A DNA stretch of 64,000 nt from RYN-230 sp963720645 (GTDB taxonomy: Bacteria; Actinomycetota; Actinomycetes; Streptosporangiales; Streptosporangiaceae): contig CAVRFX010000026.1 in assembly GCA_963720645.1 (NCBI GenBank), positions 434,001 to 498,000 on the forward strand, in the 5' to 3' direction. Made by a program: the position numbers and the translations under genes. The notes below the pieces were generated by a model. That model saw only the letters and a program-made list of their open reading frames with translations, did no database searches and had not been told where the DNA came from. Below are positions 62,369-64,000 of the stretch, one piece after another. The first letter of the stretch is position 1. The number at the start of each line of letters is the position of its first letter.

Positions 62369-63439
62369 GTGAACTGTCCGGGCTGGAGACCAGCCGAAGG
62401 TGCGAGAGGAGGAGCCACGGTTTTCGTTGACGATGAGGACACATGGCGTGGCCACCGCCGCCCCACTCCCCCTGGTACGCCGAGACGCCGCCGGGGGAGG
62501 CTGGCCTGGGCAGTTGCCGCCTTGGCTGTGGTTCTCGCATTTGCCGGCGTCTTCGCGGTGAGAATCGAAGGTGACCGGGTTCACCCGGTACAACCGCGCT
62601 CCTCGCACCTGAACACGACCCTGCCGGTTAAGCCCGATTCCTACGTCGGCGTGTACCAGTCGGGGGCACCCGCTTCATATGCGGGCGTCAACAGGTTCGC
62701 CGCCAAGACGAGTATCAAACCGCGGCTCGTCGTCTACTACAGCGGATGGTTCGAGCCTTTCAAGACTGGTTTCGCCAGGACCGTGGCCGAGCATGGTGCC
62801 GTGCCCCTCGTTCAGATCAACCCCACGGGGATCAATCTCGCCGCCATCGCCTCTGGGCACTACGACAGCTATCTGGCTTCCTACGCCGAGGCCGTGCGCT
62901 CCTATCGTTACCCCGTCATCCTCGGCTTCGGTCACGAGATGAACGGCAGCTGGTACTCGTGGGGTTACCGGCACTCCTCCCCAGCGACCTTCGTGGCCGC
63001 ATGGCGGCACATCGTCACCGTGTTCCGCGAGATGGGGGCCCGGAATGTGACGTGGCTGTGGACGGTGAACATCGTGCACACCGGTGGCAGCATCGCCCAT
63101 CCGGCACCCTGGTGGCCCGGTAGCAAGTACGTGACGTGGGTCGGCCTGGACGGTTACTACTACAAACCATCCTGGAAGTTTGCTCCGCTCTTCGGGCCGA
63201 CCATCGCGGCCATACGTCAGTTCACGCACGCTCCGATGCTCATAGCCGAGACCTCCGCGGCACCGACCACGAACCAGCCCGCGAAGATCTCCGATCTATT
63301 CGCAGGTATACGCCTGTACGGGTTGCTCGGGTTCGTCTGGTTCAACTCTGTCCACAATGTGGACTGGAGACTCAGAAACCCCGCGGCCATCGCGGCGTTC
63401 CGCCGAGACGCCAAGACATACCAGGGCTCGGTGTCATGA
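62369..63439 (+). CDS. Membrane-anchored GH26-like glycosidase, copy 2
   Basis: The C-terminal 300 residues parallel copy 1: YVGVYQSGAPASYAGVNRF, VVYYSGWFEPFKTGF, LGFGHEMNGSWYSWGYRH, NVTWLWTVNIVH, YVTWVGLDGYYYKPSWKF, and APMLIAETSAAP. TM helix at RLAWAVAALAVVLAFAGVFAV. The start is unclear: GTG 62369 is in frame, but the best ribosome site, GAGGAGG, is followed by ACG at 62417, where an ATG would be expected. Both catalytic Glu are kept. The gap from copy 1 is 10 bp. Confidence 0.86.
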   Translation: MNCPGWRPAEGARGGATVFVDDEDTWRGHRRPTPPGTPRRRRGRLAWAVAALAVVLAFAGVFAVRIEGDRVHPVQPRSSHLNTTLPVKPDSYVGVYQSGAPASYAGVNRFAAKTSIKPRLVVYYSGWFEPFKTGFARTVAEHGAVPLVQINPTGINLAAIASGHYDSYLASYAEAVRSYRYPVILGFGHEMNGSWYSWGYRHSSPATFVAAWRHIVTVFREMGARNVTWLWTVNIVHTGGSIAHPAPWWPGSKYVTWVGLDGYYYKPSWKFAPLFGPTIAAIRQFTHAPMLIAETSAAPTTNQPAKISDLFAGIRLYGLLGFVWFNSVHNVDWRLRNPAAIAAFRRDAKTYQGSVS

Positions 63440-63499
63440 GGCATAATTCGCCTCCGACTATACTGGGAAGCGTAGTCGTCCGCGGAGAAGGGGCGCGGC

Positions 63500-64000
63500 G
63501 TGACGCTATACCGTAGGCTTGCTGTCCGGTGGGTCCGCCGCAAGGCGGCAAAAACCAGGAGATATGTTGACTTCGTGACCTGCGTCGCGGTAGTTATCGG
63601 TGCCGCTATCTCAGTTATACAGCCCTGGAAGTATGGGTTGACTCATTCGACTCCTATCAACCACTCGACTCAGTCGCAGCGTTATCTTGGGGTATATGAG
63701 CCAGACGCACCGGGCTCTTACGCAGATCTGGACGAGTTTGCACACTCTATCGGTAGGCAGCCGAATCTCGTTTCTTATTACAGCTCGTTGACGCAGCCTT
63801 TCCGGGTAAATTTTGCCAGATCGGCCGCGAGTCGCGGGGCGATAACGCTTGACCAGATCGGCGCGACTAATGTTCCACTGGAGAGCATCGTAAGAGGCAA
63901 GTACGATCGTTATCTACGATCCTACGCTGCCGAGGTCAAAGCATTCGGCCGTCAAGTGATCGTCTCTTTCGATCACGAGATGAACGGCAGCTGGTATAGC
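63500..64000 (+). CDS. GH26-like protein, copy 3, runs off the right edge
   Basis: GTG 63500 begins an open frame of 167 codons reaching the window end. It has an Arg/Lys-rich start, a TM helix (VTCVAVVIGAAISVI), then RYLGVYEPDAPGSYADLDEF, LVSYYSSLTQPFRVNFARSA, and VIVSFDHEMNGSWYS, the GH26 acid/base region with Asp where copies 1 and 2 have Gly. GGAGAAGGGG lies upstream. Base composition is about half GC in 63601-63780 (91 of 180 by count), with AGA, ATA and CTA codons, unlike the rest of the window. It suggests a foreign origin. Confidence 0.85.
   Translation, partial: MTLYRRLAVRWVRRKAAKTRRYVDFVTCVAVVIGAAISVIQPWKYGLTHSTPINHSTQSQRYLGVYEPDAPGSYADLDEFAHSIGRQPNLVSYYSSLTQPFRVNFARSAASRGAITLDQIGATNVPLESIVRGKYDRYLRSYAAEVKAFGRQVIVSFDHEMNGSWYS

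Noticed and set aside
1..64000. CRISPR arrays, insertion sequences, phage genes
   Set aside because: No regular spacer-repeat pattern, transposase, integrase or phage structural gene was seen in either strand.

Overview
The window is about 70% GC and densely packed, with GTG/ATG/TTG starts, ATGA/GTGA stop-start overlaps and a gene content typical of a high-GC Gram-positive actinobacterium (Actinomycetota). Markers are a mec-cysO-cysM cysteine system, an rph-rdgB and clpS-pncB neighbourhood arranged as in Mycobacterium tuberculosis Rv1330c-Rv1341, DUF3618/DUF3039/DUF2017 proteins, a FilP/DivIVA-like coiled coil and two P450s. A filamentous soil actinomycete (Streptosporangiales/Frankia-like) is my inference; the species is not identifiable from sequence alone.

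Layout. 1-9.2 kb: ABC1 kinase coupled to an MpaB-type oxygenase, YaaH-type acetate transporter, sirtuin, LON-domain protein, flavin/PPOX protein, a membrane protein divergent from a P450, pterin dehydratase and a secreted lysozyme-like/ricin-lectin protein. 9.7-15.6 kb: gcvT-gcvH-PLP aldolase operon, DUF3618, second P450, RtcB ligase. 15.7-24.5 kb: a heavily frameshifted secreted phosphoesterase, HAD hydrolase, DapA-like lyase, YbaK deacylase, threonine aldolase, PHP phosphatase, a class I tRNA with a UAG anticodon, Bcp peroxiredoxin, LppX-like lipoprotein. 24.6-33.7 kb: rdgB, rph, NAD-epimerase, cAMP phosphodiesterase-like MBL protein, thioesterase, cysM, cysO, mec, DUF2017, clpS, pncB. 33.7-41.9 kb: GlxA regulator, YbaK-like protein, nicotinamidase, DUF3039, YqgE, malic enzyme, MarR, CnoX-like thioredoxin, Phd/VapC toxin-antitoxin. 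41.9-51.3 kb: acyl-CoA mutase, ECF sigma factor with a membrane propeller protein, MarR, ABC-like protein, DUF2127, meaB-thiolase and methylmalonyl-CoA epimerase. 51.6-55.0 kb: FilP-like coiled coil, SDR, alpha/beta hydrolase, zinc-ribbon protein.

55.1-64 kb looks like a cell-surface polysaccharide locus. A divergent pair of a Pro/Ala-rich protein and a single-pass membrane protein faces an ArnT-like glycosyltransferase, a cellulose-synthase-like GT2 and at least three tandem membrane-anchored GH26-like proteins, the last running off the end. The 796-bp divergent region between the two arms is rich in nested hairpins. GC content falls to about half in the third GH26 copy, suggesting recent acquisition.

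Metabolic links: nicotinamide released by the sirtuin could be recycled by PncA and PncB; mutase, epimerase, MeaB and thiolase serve propionyl/branched acyl-CoA metabolism; Mec, CysO and CysM make cysteine from O-phosphoserine; GcvT/H and two aldolases converge on glycine. At least eight otherwise well-conserved genes carry frameshifts, nearly all in G/C-rich stretches, which points to indel errors in the assembly more than to gene decay.
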